A DNA stretch of 60,411 nt from an uncultured Planctomycetia bacterium (GTDB taxonomy: Bacteria > Planctomycetota > Phycisphaerae > FEN-1346 > JAACEH01). Shown piece after piece: positions 15,650 to 22,951 of this stretch; positions within the stretch are counted from its first letter, which is position 1, and each line of letters opens with the position of its first letter. The position numbers and the translations under genes were made by a program. The stretch lies in the NCBI GenBank assembly GCA_903929765.1, contig CAIYVX010000079.1:1-60411 (forward strand), given 5' to 3'. The notes beneath the pieces are model-generated. The model worked only from the letters and a program-made list of their open reading frames with translations, had not been told where the DNA came from and did not search any database.

Positions 15650-17539
15650 CTAATCCTTCAACTTCAATAGTCGCTGGACTTCGGCCAGGTTGGCCGTCTG
15701 GCCGCCGCCCAGGCTCATGGCCTTCAGCCAGCACTGCCGGGCCGTGGCATGATCGCCGGCCTTCCAGAGCGTTTTGCCGTAGAGCACCCAGGCGTCGCCA
15801 TCGGTCGGATCTTTCGTGACCAGGGTTTTCAGGGAGGCGTTGGCGGCGTCGAGGTCGCCGCGACCGGCCTGGGCCCGGGCAAAGCCGAGGCGGGCGTTGG
15901 TACTCTCGGGCATCAGGGCCACGGCGTAGCGGTAGGCGTCCACGGCCGGCTCCCACCGCCCTTCGTGCAGATAAACTCCGCCCAAGTCCGACCAGGCCGC
16001 CCCATAGTCCGGGTCAAGAACCGTGGCCCGGGCCAGTTGCTCCTCGGCCCCTTTCCAGTTGTCCTGGATGCGAGCGAGCGTGGCCATGGCGTAAGCGCGC
16101 CGAGCTTCCGTCTTGCCCTCGGCCTTGGCCGTGGGCAATTGCCCGGTCGCGGCAGCCAACGCCGTCGCGGGCGGAGCGACGTCCAACGCGAGCATCGCCG
16201 TCGCCGTGTGGCCCACCCGGTCCGTGACCGTCAGGCGAACCTCAATCGGGCCGCGCACCGCGTCGGGAATATTCCACTGGAACTCGCCCAGATCCATCAG
16301 CGGGCCGGCCAGGGGGTGCCATTGGGTGCCGCGAAACGCGCGGTATTCCAGCGCAACGGGTTTCTCCGCCGGATAGGTGTTGGCGGTCTTCCACTGGAGT
16401 TTGGCCGGGCCCGCCACGGCGGCCGGCAGGAGGACCGCCGGATCGGCGGTGGCCGGCCCCAGCGGCGCCAGCCAGGTGACGCGCGGCGGCGTGGCGACGA
16501 CAATGATCTCGCGTTCCGGTGCGTCGCCGGAGCGCGGCACGCCCCAGGACTGGTCGCCCAGTTCGCGGTGAATCGAGAAGCCGTACGGCCCGTCGTCCTC
16601 GGCGTGGTAGGTGAAACTGCCGGTCAGTTGGGCGGCGGTCTGGTCGAGGCGCCAGGAGCGCCCGCCGTCGCGCGTGACCCAGAGGCCCAGCCGGCTCGGC
16701 GGATGGTCTTTGTCCCAGCGATAGCCGATGGTCAGGGTGCGGCTGGGGAGAAAGGTAACCGGATCGCGCGAGCGGACCGCGCCGGCGGGTTCGAGCAGTT
16801 CGCCGGGCAAGGGCGGCGCGGCGAGGGCGGCGATATCGGTCGCGGGAACGATGGCGGGCGGCGGTTCGGCCACGACCAGGTCGAGCGTGCGCGTGGCGAC
16901 GTTGCCGGCCAGATCCTCGAAGGTGACTTTGATTTTCCAATTCCCGGCGCCCAGAGCGGCAAAGCTGGTGCACCCGGCGCCGCCGGAGCCTGCGGTCGAG
17001 TCGGTGGTCTTGACGGTCTGGTCCCCGCTGGAACTGGTGGCTACCGCCGTGACTCCTGCGAGCGGCGCGCGGTCCTCGACGTCCCAGACCAGGACGAGTT
17101 GTTCCCCGCCGTGCGCGGGCATGGCCGTAAGTTCCTTAACCACCGGCGGCGCGGAGGAGATGGTGACCTTGAAATCCGGTTTGGCCCCGACCGCCGGCGC
17201 CGGGCCGCGCGCGTCGGCCGGTTCGCCGCGAAAGAGGCACCAGAACTCGCCGTCGTTGGCCGCCTCGAACTGCAGCGCGGTGGTCGGCAAGGCCCGCTTC
17301 TGCGTGCGGACCCAACTCTGCCCGTGATTGCCGGAAACGTAGAGCACCACAGCGTTGCTCGACGGCGCGGCCTGACGCACGGCCTCGAGCGCCGCCGGGC
17401 CGAAGGGAACGGTTAGCTGGCGTTCGCGGGTGTAGCTGTGATTGAGTTCCGCCTCGCCGCCCGGAACTAAGGCCAGGGCCGGCGCAGCTATGACCAGAAC
17501 CAGAGCGCAACAAATGTATTTCGGCGATGGCATCGGCAT
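15650..17539 (-). CDS. Exported protein with Ig-like segments and C-terminal TPRs
   Basis: 629 residues. The signal peptide is KYICCALVLVIAAPALA. Repeated beta-sandwich segments follow (SGNHGQSWVRTQKRA and WVTRDGGRSWRLDQ resemble BNR/sialidase-type turns; FEDLAGNVATRTLDLVV resembles an Ig-like fold). The last roughly 130 residues are TPRs (ATVLDPDYGAAWSDLGGVYLHEGRWEPAVDAYRYAVALMPES). The ATG at 17539 follows GGAGG; a second ATG two codons later is equally possible, and the longer frame to 17872 would read through repeat C2. Its role is unknown; the TPR part suggests protein-protein contacts in the periplasm. Confidence 0.7.
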   Translation of the reverse strand: MPMPSPKYICCALVLVIAAPALALVPGGEAELNHSYTRERQLTVPFGPAALEAVRQAAPSSNAVVLYVSGNHGQSWVRTQKRALPTTALQFEAANDGEFWCLFRGEPADARGPAPAVGAKPDFKVTISSAPPVVKELTAMPAHGGEQLVLVWDVEDRAPLAGVTAVATSSSGDQTVKTTDSTAGSGGAGCTSFAALGAGNWKIKVTFEDLAGNVATRTLDLVVAEPPPAIVPATDIAALAAPPLPGELLEPAGAVRSRDPVTFLPSRTLTIGYRWDKDHPPSRLGLWVTRDGGRSWRLDQTAAQLTGSFTYHAEDDGPYGFSIHRELGDQSWGVPRSGDAPEREIIVVATPPRVTWLAPLGPATADPAVLLPAAVAGPAKLQWKTANTYPAEKPVALEYRAFRGTQWHPLAGPLMDLGEFQWNIPDAVRGPIEVRLTVTDRVGHTATAMLALDVAPPATALAAATGQLPTAKAEGKTEARRAYAMATLARIQDNWKGAEEQLARATVLDPDYGAAWSDLGGVYLHEGRWEPAVDAYRYAVALMPESTNARLGFARAQAGRGDLDAANASLKTLVTKDPTDGDAWVLYGKTLWKAGDHATARQCWLKAMSLGGGQTANLAEVQRLLKLKD

Positions 17540-17699
17540 GGCCCTCCGGGCGTTGATTTGGACGGCGCGACTCCGCGCCGCAGTGCCGCGCATTCTCCGC
17601 GCTGGCGTTCTCAACGGTAATATCGGCCGGGAGAGTCCGATAACTTTACGGTTTGTTGTCCGAGATGAATTTTGGAACCTGTGACCTCGGGAGAAGAGA

Positions 17700-17816
17700 A
17701 AAACAGCGAATATCCAATAACCAACACTCAACACCCCATCATGAAGTGCGGATTCCGGATCGGAGTCTGACTTCATGATTGGATATTGGATATTGAGTGT
17801 TGGATATTCGCCGTTT
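17700..17816 (-). repeat. Long palindromic element, family C, copy 2 (inverted)
   Basis: The arms match copy 1 (14344-14454). The centre GCGGATTCCGGATCGGAGTCTGA is the reverse complement of the centre of copy 1 with one or two changes, so the whole element is inserted in the opposite direction. It lies between two minus-strand genes. The rest of the 17540-17852 gap shows nothing recognisable. Confidence 0.8.
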
Positions 17817-17852
17817 CCGAACGTCCAACCTGATTTACGGTTGAAACCAACC

Positions 17853-18698
17853 TCAGGCCGATTGGACTCCAAGAAACTCCCTCAGTTTCAAGGCGCTCTG
17901 AACGATGGCCACCTCGACCGGCGGCATGTAGGGGTGATAAACGCCTTCCCACTCGACATCGAAATACCCCGACCAGTCGGCCCGGCGGAGGATTTTGATG
18001 ATCGTGGCAAACGGCGTCTCGCCGGCCCCGATCAGGCAGTTGTAAGGCTGGTCCATACCGGGCATGAGGAACCAATCCTTGACGTGGAGATAAGCGATGC
18101 GCTCCGGGCGGAGCTTGCGGAAGGTGGTGCGGACCGGCTCGTTGCTGTGCGCCGGACCATGAATGTCCCACAGGACCTTGCAGTTGGGCCGCGTGGTAGA
18201 GTCCAGCACTTTGCCGACGATCTTGCCCGTGTTCCAGATGTCGTGCGTTTCCAGGCAGATGTTCACCGCCGGATTGACCGCCGCTCCGGCGTCCATAATT
18301 CGGGCCACGCGCGGCGTGGCTTTCCTCATCGTGTCGCCTTCGCTCAATCCGCCGCCAAAAACCCGCAGGTTTGCCGCGCCCAGGTCCGCGGCCAGAGCGA
18401 CCCAGCGCTTCAATTCCTCGATGTTCCCCGGTTCATTGCGGGTGTCGGACTGCTCAGGCGTTCCGGCGTCGCGCGAGGCCGAGAAGATGTAAGTCGTCAG
18501 GGCCAGGATTTCCAGCCCGGCGTCGGCGCAGATCTTCTTCACTTCGCGCCGCCGCTCCGGCGAGTCCTGCCAGTGCACATGTTCGCCGGGCCGGCCGCGC
18601 AGGGTGATGCCGTCGTACTTCGAGGCCTGGAGCAGTTTGGTAAATTGCTCCAGCGGCAGCTTCGGCTGGCCCAGGGTGCAGAAGGAGAGTTTGATCAT
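17853..18698 (-). CDS. Sugar phosphate isomerase/epimerase-like TIM barrel
   Basis: 281 residues, the usual length of the AP-endonuclease-2/xylose-isomerase-like family. Metal-ligand positions look kept: E in CLETHD, D and H in VLWDIHG, H in YLHVKDW, and E in FDVEWEG. It starts MIKLSFCTLGQPKLPLEQF, typical of the first beta strand. Members isomerise or epimerise sugars, inositols or hydroxypyruvate; which one cannot be told. AAAGGA precedes the ATG. It is divergent from the toxin-antitoxin pair. Confidence 0.85.
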   Translation of the reverse strand: MIKLSFCTLGQPKLPLEQFTKLLQASKYDGITLRGRPGEHVHWQDSPERRREVKKICADAGLEILALTTYIFSASRDAGTPEQSDTRNEPGNIEELKRWVALAADLGAANLRVFGGGLSEGDTMRKATPRVARIMDAGAAVNPAVNICLETHDIWNTGKIVGKVLDSTTRPNCKVLWDIHGPAHSNEPVRTTFRKLRPERIAYLHVKDWFLMPGMDQPYNCLIGAGETPFATIIKILRRADWSGYFDVEWEGVYHPYMPPVEVAIVQSALKLREFLGVQSA

Positions 18699-18787
18699 GG
18701 CCGCGATCCTTTCGGAAAAATTGTCCGGAGCATAGGATGCGCGGCCAGGCCACTGCGGTCAAGCGAAAATGTACCGCCAAATTCTGT

Positions 18788-18816
18788 TTGACACCGACCG
18801 CTGACGCGGTAAGAAT
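18788..18816 (+). promoter_or_regulatory. Promoter (TTGACA-17-AAGAAT) for toxin-antitoxin pair
   Basis: A perfect TTGACA at 18788-18793 and a partial -10 AAGAAT at 18811-18816, 17 bases apart, stand 35 bases ahead of the antitoxin start codon. Confidence 0.5.
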
Positions 18817-18850
18817 TATGTTGGTAGGAATTTCTGAGGAGGAAGCGGTT

Positions 18851-19078
18851 ATGAAAGTAACGGAGAAGGGCCAGGTGACCATTCCCATCGGCATCCGGCG
18901 GAAGTTGGGTCTGTTGGCCAACACGGACGTGGAATTCGCCGTCAGCGGCAAGAACGTGGTTCTGAAAAAATCCGCCCGGACTCAGCGACGGGGCGGCAAG
19001 CTGATCGCCATGATGCGCGGCCGCGCCTCTAAACGCCTCTCCACGGACCAGATCATGGCTCTGACGAGGGGCGACTGA
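18851..19078 (+). CDS. AbrB/MazE-type antitoxin
   Basis: 75 residues. The swapped-hairpin DNA-binding domain is MKVTEKGQVTIPIGIRRKLGLLANTDVEFAVSGKNVVLKK, followed by a basic C-terminal tail that should wrap the toxin (ALTRGD end). GAGGAGG precedes the ATG. Its last base is the first base of the PIN toxin start (TGATG), so the two are coupled. It should repress its own promoter and inhibit the PIN toxin. Confidence 0.88.
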   Translation: MKVTEKGQVTIPIGIRRKLGLLANTDVEFAVSGKNVVLKKSARTQRRGGKLIAMMRGRASKRLSTDQIMALTRGD

Positions 19079-19485
19079 TGGCCGAGATGATGGTCGATTC
19101 CAATGTCCTGCTGGACGTGCTGACCGAGGATCCGGCTTGGTTCGACTGGTCGAGCCGGTCGTTGGAGGAGTGCGCCCAGAACCATCTGTTGGTCATCAAC
19201 CCGATCATCTACGCCGAAGTCTCCATCGGCTTCGAGCGTATTGAAGACCTCGATGCGGCCCTGCCCGAAAGCATGGTCGCGCGGCGGTCGATTCCGCTGG
19301 AGGCGGCGTTCCTGGCCGGCAAGTGTTTCCAGAGATACCGGCAGCGCGGCGGGCAGAAACGAACCACCCTGCCGGACTTCTTTATCGGGGCCCACGCCGC
19401 CGTGCAAGGACTGGCGCTAATCACTCGGGATGTGGCACGATACAGAAGCTATTTTCCAGGCGTGAAGTTGATCAACCCACACTAA
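19078..19485 (+). CDS. PIN-domain (VapC-like) ribonuclease toxin
   Basis: 135 residues. The PIN acidic residues are visible: D7 (MMVDSNVLLD), E47 (IIYAEVS), D100 (TLPDFFIGAHA) and the late D in ITRDVARY. VapC-type toxins cut tRNA or rRNA when the antitoxin is degraded. The gene overlaps the AbrB-type antitoxin by one base. Pairing of a PIN toxin with an AbrB-type antitoxin is common. It appears complete. Confidence 0.9.
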   Translation: MAEMMVDSNVLLDVLTEDPAWFDWSSRSLEECAQNHLLVINPIIYAEVSIGFERIEDLDAALPESMVARRSIPLEAAFLAGKCFQRYRQRGGQKRTTLPDFFIGAHAAVQGLALITRDVARYRSYFPGVKLINPH

Positions 19486-19541
19486 AATGGCCTAATATAA
19501 GTCCATTCATGTGGACGGAGCCTTCGGAAGGAGCAAAACCC

Positions 19542-20720
19542 GTGGCAAAATTTATGCGGATCGGAGTTGCTGCGGCGGTCGTTCTTCTGGCGGCCCTGGT
19601 GGCGGCGGGCCGGGCCGCGGGAACCCAGGTCGCGCCGCCTGCGGCCCCGGGGGCGAAACTCGAGGTGAAACGGGGCCTCTGGTCCTGGAAGGGGCCCAAG
19701 ACGGGCAACGAGCATTGGGTTCATGTCCCGGAAAACTACAAGGCGACGGCGCCCTGCCCGATCCTGGTCCTGGCCCACGGCAAAGGCAGCTCCGGCGCGG
19801 AGATGATCCACGATTCCACCTGCGATGGCGCCGTCAGCCGCGGCTGGATCGCCGTCGCCCCGACCTGGCACCCGGAACTGAAGATGAATTTGGACGACGA
19901 GGCCACGGCAGACGAAACGACCGAACTGATCCACCTCCTGGAAGCGACCTACAACGTGGACAAGAAGGTGATCGTCTCCAGCGGCTACGACCTGGGCGGC
20001 AAAGTGAGCCTCCGCGGCTTCGGCACCTATTCCGAAATTTACAGTTTCCTGGTAAGCCAGTCGAGCGCTTATTCCATACTCTATCTGGGCAATCCTTTCG
20101 TCTTTGCCGCGCACCCACCCTCCAACCATCGACCGGTCCTGTTGCTCTGCGGCGAACAGGATCGGGCCGACATCAGCGCCGCGACCAAGCACGCCCGCTT
20201 CTACTTCGCCCACAAGGGCTATCCGACGACCATCTACACGGTGCCGGGAGGCCTTCACCAGACCGAGCCGCAACAGACCTGGTCCTGGCTCGACACCGTC
20301 GTGCTCCAGAAACGGTCCGACGAAGTCAAGGATGCCATCTTTGCGGTGGTCGACCACAAGACCGGCCCCGAGGCCGCGGCTGTTTTGGCGCCGTTTCAGA
20401 ACCTGACGGTCGCGGCCACGGAAAAGAAGATCGGCGACAGCGGCGACCCCTTTCTCAAGGACTGGGACCGGCAATACAATGAGGCGATCAAGACCATGAC
20501 CGACTACCTGGCCAGAAGCCGCGCGCTCTACCAGGAGGCCGTCGAGATCGGGCGGAAGCAGTTGGCCGCCGCCAAATTCGACCCGGCACAGAAGGAGGAC
20601 GGCCAAAAATGGATCCTCCGGTACAAGACCCGCTGGGCCGCCGTCCCCGACCTCTGCCGCGCCGCCGATGCGGCCTATGAAAAAACTTACGGCGAGAAGT
20701 GGCCGGAGTACCTGAAGTAG
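19542..20720 (+). CDS. Exported alpha/beta hydrolase-like protein with Asp in the nucleophile position
   Basis: 392 residues from a GTG at 19542 that has AAGGAG eight bases upstream; an ATG four codons later is also possible. The signal peptide is at about 5-27. The fold resembles dienelactone-hydrolase/PHB-depolymerase-type esterases: oxyanion loop VLAHGKGSSG, elbow VSSGYDLGGKV, acid strand LLLCGEQDRAD, and His in VPGGLHQTEP. At the nucleophile elbow the usual GxSxGG reads GYDLGG, with D150 where serine is expected. Asp nucleophiles occur in dehalogenases and epoxide hydrolases. It could also be a non-catalytic relative. The C-terminal 100 residues are helical. Confidence 0.7.
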   Translation: MAKFMRIGVAAAVVLLAALVAAGRAAGTQVAPPAAPGAKLEVKRGLWSWKGPKTGNEHWVHVPENYKATAPCPILVLAHGKGSSGAEMIHDSTCDGAVSRGWIAVAPTWHPELKMNLDDEATADETTELIHLLEATYNVDKKVIVSSGYDLGGKVSLRGFGTYSEIYSFLVSQSSAYSILYLGNPFVFAAHPPSNHRPVLLLCGEQDRADISAATKHARFYFAHKGYPTTIYTVPGGLHQTEPQQTWSWLDTVVLQKRSDEVKDAIFAVVDHKTGPEAAAVLAPFQNLTVAATEKKIGDSGDPFLKDWDRQYNEAIKTMTDYLARSRALYQEAVEIGRKQLAAAKFDPAQKEDGQKWILRYKTRWAAVPDLCRAADAAYEKTYGEKWPEYLK

Positions 20721-20814
20721 ACGGATTGAGGCCAGGAAACCGGGCGGGGTGGCCTGGCGGCCGCTGTTTGCCGTCATGTTCAGGGCCTTGCGTATTAGTC
20801 CAAAATCCGGGTGC

Positions 20815-20862
20815 CACACTTTGAAGCTCCGACTTTAGTCGGAGCCAAAGTGTGTGCTTTGT
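20815..20862. terminator. Palindromic terminator between converging genes
   Basis: CACACTTTG-aa-GCTCCGACT-TTA-GTCGGAGC-c-AAAGTGTG forms a nearly perfect 17-bp stem followed by TGCTTTGT. It lies between the hydrolase gene and the lipoprotein gene on the other strand and could stop transcription from both sides. The inner part also resembles a dispersed palindrome. Confidence 0.6.
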
Positions 20863-20936
20863 CCTCACTCGTTGCTCTCGAAAAGATGGACATAACGTAG
20901 GGTTGCTGCTTGCAGCCACGCGGCTGGCTTCAAGTC

Positions 20937-21710
20937 CTATCGTTTGACATTGTATCCCGTAAGAATCAATTGCACTGTTGCCACAGTCCCGTGATGTTCG
21001 TAGGCAAAATCGGTTATTCCAACTGTCGGATCAAAACCGACGATCTGGTGGTCCGGCCGGGTATCAAAAACCAGCCGGCACCGCGCCGCCGTGAGCGGTT
21101 GCTTGCCCTGCGGCAAGGCGGGGGCAAACCTCTTGTCCGCCGCATCCACAACCCGCCAGCAATAGCTGAAATCCGGCCGGGTTATGCCGTCGGGAGTGCC
21201 GAAGCGATTGCCCGGCACCAGTGGGAACTCGAACTCCAGGTCGTTCGCTTCGACCAAGCCCAGCGGCAGGAAACCGTCCGCCTTCATAGCCTGCATCACC
21301 TTGTCCGCCCGCTTCTCGTCGATGTGGAAAACCTTGTTTGCGACGACCAGGTACCCGTACCTCGATGCAAGCACCTCAACGATTTCGCCCGGCTTTCCAT
21401 GCGGCTCGAACCACGCCGCGTCCGCCGGGTGGCCTTGCATCAGGTACAGCGACGCCCCGTCCGTCTTCTTCTCTTCGACTACACGCATCGTGACGCGCAC
21501 CCGACCCGTCGTCACCCTCACCCCCGCGTCAGCTTTTTGGCATCTGACCACGCCTTCGTACGTCCAGTTGTTCCCGACACGCAGCGGAAATCCATCCGCT
21601 GACACAACTGACTCCAACTTTGGTTTTGGCACCACGGCTCGACTATTGTCGCGGCATCCGCCGACCAGCGCCGCCAGCACGACAAAGCCTACTGTCCACG
21701 CTCGGTCCAT
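20937..21710 (-). CDS. Lipoprotein of unknown function
   Basis: 257 residues. The signal peptide MDRAWTVGFVVLAALVGGC ends in a lipobox with C19. The mature part is beta-rich (FPLRVGNNWTYEGVV, then RVRVTMRVVEEKKTDGASLYLMQGHP, then VFDTRPDHQIVGFDPTVGITDFAYEHHGTVATVQLILT). It looks like a one-domain beta barrel or sandwich with no named family I can assign. The ATG at 21710 has GGAGAG upstream; earlier in-frame starts lack support. Confidence 0.7.
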   Translation of the reverse strand: MDRAWTVGFVVLAALVGGCRDNSRAVVPKPKLESVVSADGFPLRVGNNWTYEGVVRCQKADAGVRVTTGRVRVTMRVVEEKKTDGASLYLMQGHPADAAWFEPHGKPGEIVEVLASRYGYLVVANKVFHIDEKRADKVMQAMKADGFLPLGLVEANDLEFEFPLVPGNRFGTPDGITRPDFSYCWRVVDAADKRFAPALPQGKQPLTAARCRLVFDTRPDHQIVGFDPTVGITDFAYEHHGTVATVQLILTGYNVKR

Positions 21711-21850
21711 GTGAAACTCTCCGTCTGTATGAAGCTCTTCCCTTGGCCTGACATAAAAAAAATTCCGATCGCCATTTATCGCAGCTATAGATTGCCCGCG
21801 AACCTCCTGCCGGTCAAGCGATTTTCGGTTATAATGGAGCGGCGATAACA

Positions 21851-21949
21851 ACAACAGCAGCCCCCAGCAGTGCTGGGGGCTTCAAAAGAAGAAAAAACCA
21901 GGGGCAAGATGCCCCTGAGACTCACGGGCGGGACGCCCGTGCCACTGGT
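21851..21949 (+). repeat. Composite palindromic element, family B, copy 3
   Basis: Same order as copy 2: CCCCCAGCAGTGCTGGGGG, an A-rich spacer, CCAGGGGCAAGATGCCCCTG, then CACGGGCGGGACGCCCGTG and CCACTGGTA. It lies immediately upstream of the dapF ribosome-binding site. Confidence 0.75.
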
Positions 21950-21965
21950 AAAGAAGGAGTCTCAC

Positions 21966-22820
21966 GTGCGTTTCACAAAAATGCAGGGTGCCGGCAACGA
22001 TTACGTCTACGTTAACTGCTTCGAGGAGCAGGTGGCCGATCCGGCGGCGCTGGCCCAGGTCGTCAGCGACCGTCATTTCGGCATCGGCTCCGACGGCCTG
22101 ATTCTCATCCTGCCCACCGAAAAGGCCGACGCCCGCATGCGCATGTTCAACGCCGACGGCTCCGAGTCGGAAATGTGCGGCAACGGCATTCGCTGCGTCG
22201 CCAAGTTCGTTTACGATCACGGAATCGCCCACAAGACCGACCTGCAAATCGAGACCGGGCGCGGCGTGCTCACCCTCAAGCTCTTCCTCGGCGGCGACGG
22301 CAAAGTCGAGCGGGTCCGCGTGGACATGGGCGAGCCGCGCCTGCGGCCCGAGGAAATTCCCGTCACGGTCGAGGGCGACAAGGCCGTCAACGTCCGCATC
22401 AATCTCGACGGCGACGAGTACGAAATGACCTGCGTCAGCATGGGCAATCCGCACGCCGTTGTTTACGTCGACGACATTTCGGCCGTGCCGGTGGAGCGAC
22501 TGGGGCCGCTGGTGGAAAATCACCCGTGGTTTCCCAAGCGCACCAACGCCCATTTCGTCGAGGTGCAGGGACCGGAAGAAGTCGTCATGCGGACCTGGGA
22601 GCGCGGCTCCGGCATCACCCTGGCCTGCGGCACCGGGGCCAGCGCCGTCTGCGTGGCCGGAGTCCTGACCGGCCGCACCGGCCGCCACATCGTCGCCCAT
22701 CTCGACGGCGGCGACCTGGAATTGCACTGGGGCGAGGACAACCACGTCCTGATGACCGGGCCGGCGGCCGAAGTCTTCAGCGGCCAGTGGCCCGCGAAAA
22801 GTTTGACAAACGGACGGTGA
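21966..22820 (+). CDS. dapF: Diaminopimelate epimerase
   Basis: 284 residues. It interconverts LL- and meso-diaminopimelate for lysine and peptidoglycan synthesis. Both catalytic cysteines are present: C71 in SEMCGNGIRC and C221 in LACGTGASA. The start FTKMQGAGNDYVYV is the family hallmark. I chose the GTG at 21966, with AAGGAG at 21954-21959 six bases ahead; a longer frame would translate repeat B3. A single gene followed by tRNA-Ala. Confidence 0.93.
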   Translation: MRFTKMQGAGNDYVYVNCFEEQVADPAALAQVVSDRHFGIGSDGLILILPTEKADARMRMFNADGSESEMCGNGIRCVAKFVYDHGIAHKTDLQIETGRGVLTLKLFLGGDGKVERVRVDMGEPRLRPEEIPVTVEGDKAVNVRINLDGDEYEMTCVSMGNPHAVVYVDDISAVPVERLGPLVENHPWFPKRTNAHFVEVQGPEEVVMRTWERGSGITLACGTGASAVCVAGVLTGRTGRHIVAHLDGGDLELHWGEDNHVLMTGPAAEVFSGQWPAKSLTNGR

Positions 22821-22830
22821 CGGCTATAAT
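22803..22830 (+). promoter_or_regulatory. Near-consensus promoter for tRNA-Ala
   Basis: TTGACA at 22803-22808 and TATAAT at 22825-22830 are both perfect, with a 16-base spacer. The promoter overlaps the last codons of dapF and stands 48 bases before the tRNA. Confidence 0.8.
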
Positions 22831-22878
22831 AAGCGACTTACCGGGTTGGCGTCCCAAGACCGGCCCGGACAACCTTAC

Positions 22879-22951
22879 GGGGGCATAGCTCAGTTGGGAG
22901 AGCGTCTGGATGGCATCCAGAAGGTCAGGGGTTCAACTCCCCTTGCCTCCA
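22879..22951 (+). tRNA. tRNA-Ala (anticodon GGC)
   Basis: 73 bases. The acceptor stem GGGGGCA pairs with TGCCTCC and includes the G3-U70 pair that identifies alanine tRNA. The anticodon loop ATGGCAT (GGC at 22912-22914) lies between TCTGG and CCAGA. The T-arm is AGGGGTTCAACTCCCCT. CCA is not fully encoded. Its 3' end is the apparent integration site of the downstream element. Confidence 0.95.
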
